DNA from: Phymorhynchus buccinoides
Lineage: Eukaryota; Mollusca; Gastropoda; Neogastropoda; Raphitomidae
Reading direction: 5' to 3'
Assembly (NCBI GenBank): GCA_017654935.2
Contig: CM065711.1
Location: 37,057,165-37,121,164 of the forward strand
Length of the DNA: 64,000 nucleotides
Translations under genes and position numbers: made by a program
Shown: positions 63,965 through 64,000 of the stretch, in pieces
Numbering within the stretch: position 1 is the stretch's first letter
How the letters are laid out: each line of letters starts with the position of its first letter
Notes under the pieces: generated by a model
What the model was told of the DNA's origin: nothing
The model's input: only the letters and a program-made list of their open reading frames with translations
Database searches by the model: none

Positions 63965-64000
63965 GCGTGTGCGTGTGCGTGCGCGTGTGCGTGCGTGCGT
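63909..64000. repeat. (GT)n microsatellite at the window end
   Basis: GT repeats turning into GCGT repeats; cut by the window end. Confidence 0.95.

Overview
This window looks like nuclear DNA of a mollusc, most likely a gastropod. It has spliced genes in a sea of transposons, very long (CA)n, (CT)n and (ACT)n microsatellites, a 500-bp N gap, and a GRL101-type leucine-rich-repeat receptor, a class best known from the snail Lymnaea. The species cannot be named from sequence alone. There is no operon, rRNA, CRISPR array or convincing functional tRNA gene.

Layout. (1) 1-36.4 kb is a giant inverted duplication. Bases 1-14745 are repeated in reverse complement at 21411-36365. Between them are 6.2 kb present only on the left (14746-20910) and the gap (20911-21410). 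The arms differ by substitutions, microsatellite length and small indels, as two alleles would, so a head-to-head misjoin of two haplotype contigs is at least as likely as a true palindrome. (2) Inside the left arm, on the plus strand, are three coding exons of a THAP-domain gene (3443-3564, 11764-11888, 17364-17534). Splice phases agree and together they rebuild a complete C2CH THAP zinc finger. Exons 1 and 2 recur in mirror image in the right arm; exon 3's partner falls in the gap. (3) The introns are packed with nested DNA transposons: piggyBac-like MITEs at TTAA, several hAT-like families with 5-6 bp target duplications, pogo/Tigger-like MITEs at TA, and two tRNA-headed SINEs. (4) 33.7-38.6 kb holds a CR1/Jockey-superfamily LINE (endonuclease plus reverse transcriptase) split by insertion of a related LINE. 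(5) 39-45 kb is a mix of LINE remnants, tandem repeats and microsatellites. (6) 45267-49421 (minus) is the one long intact gene: a 1384-residue receptor with CUB, LDLa, C-type lectin and LRR domains and seven transmembrane segments. (7) 49.5-64 kb is again repeats: LINE fragments of at least four lineages, one with a 5' inversion, a 49-bp-TIR hairpin MITE, 47-bp, about 140-bp and about 190-bp tandem arrays, and a 155-bp dispersed element.

Only two host genes are supported: the THAP-domain gene (3' end not seen) and the GRL101-like receptor. They are unrelated in function. The first is expected to bind DNA in the nucleus and the second to be a surface receptor. Everything else recognised is mobile or repetitive DNA. 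All family assignments rest on motif recognition by eye; no database search was run.
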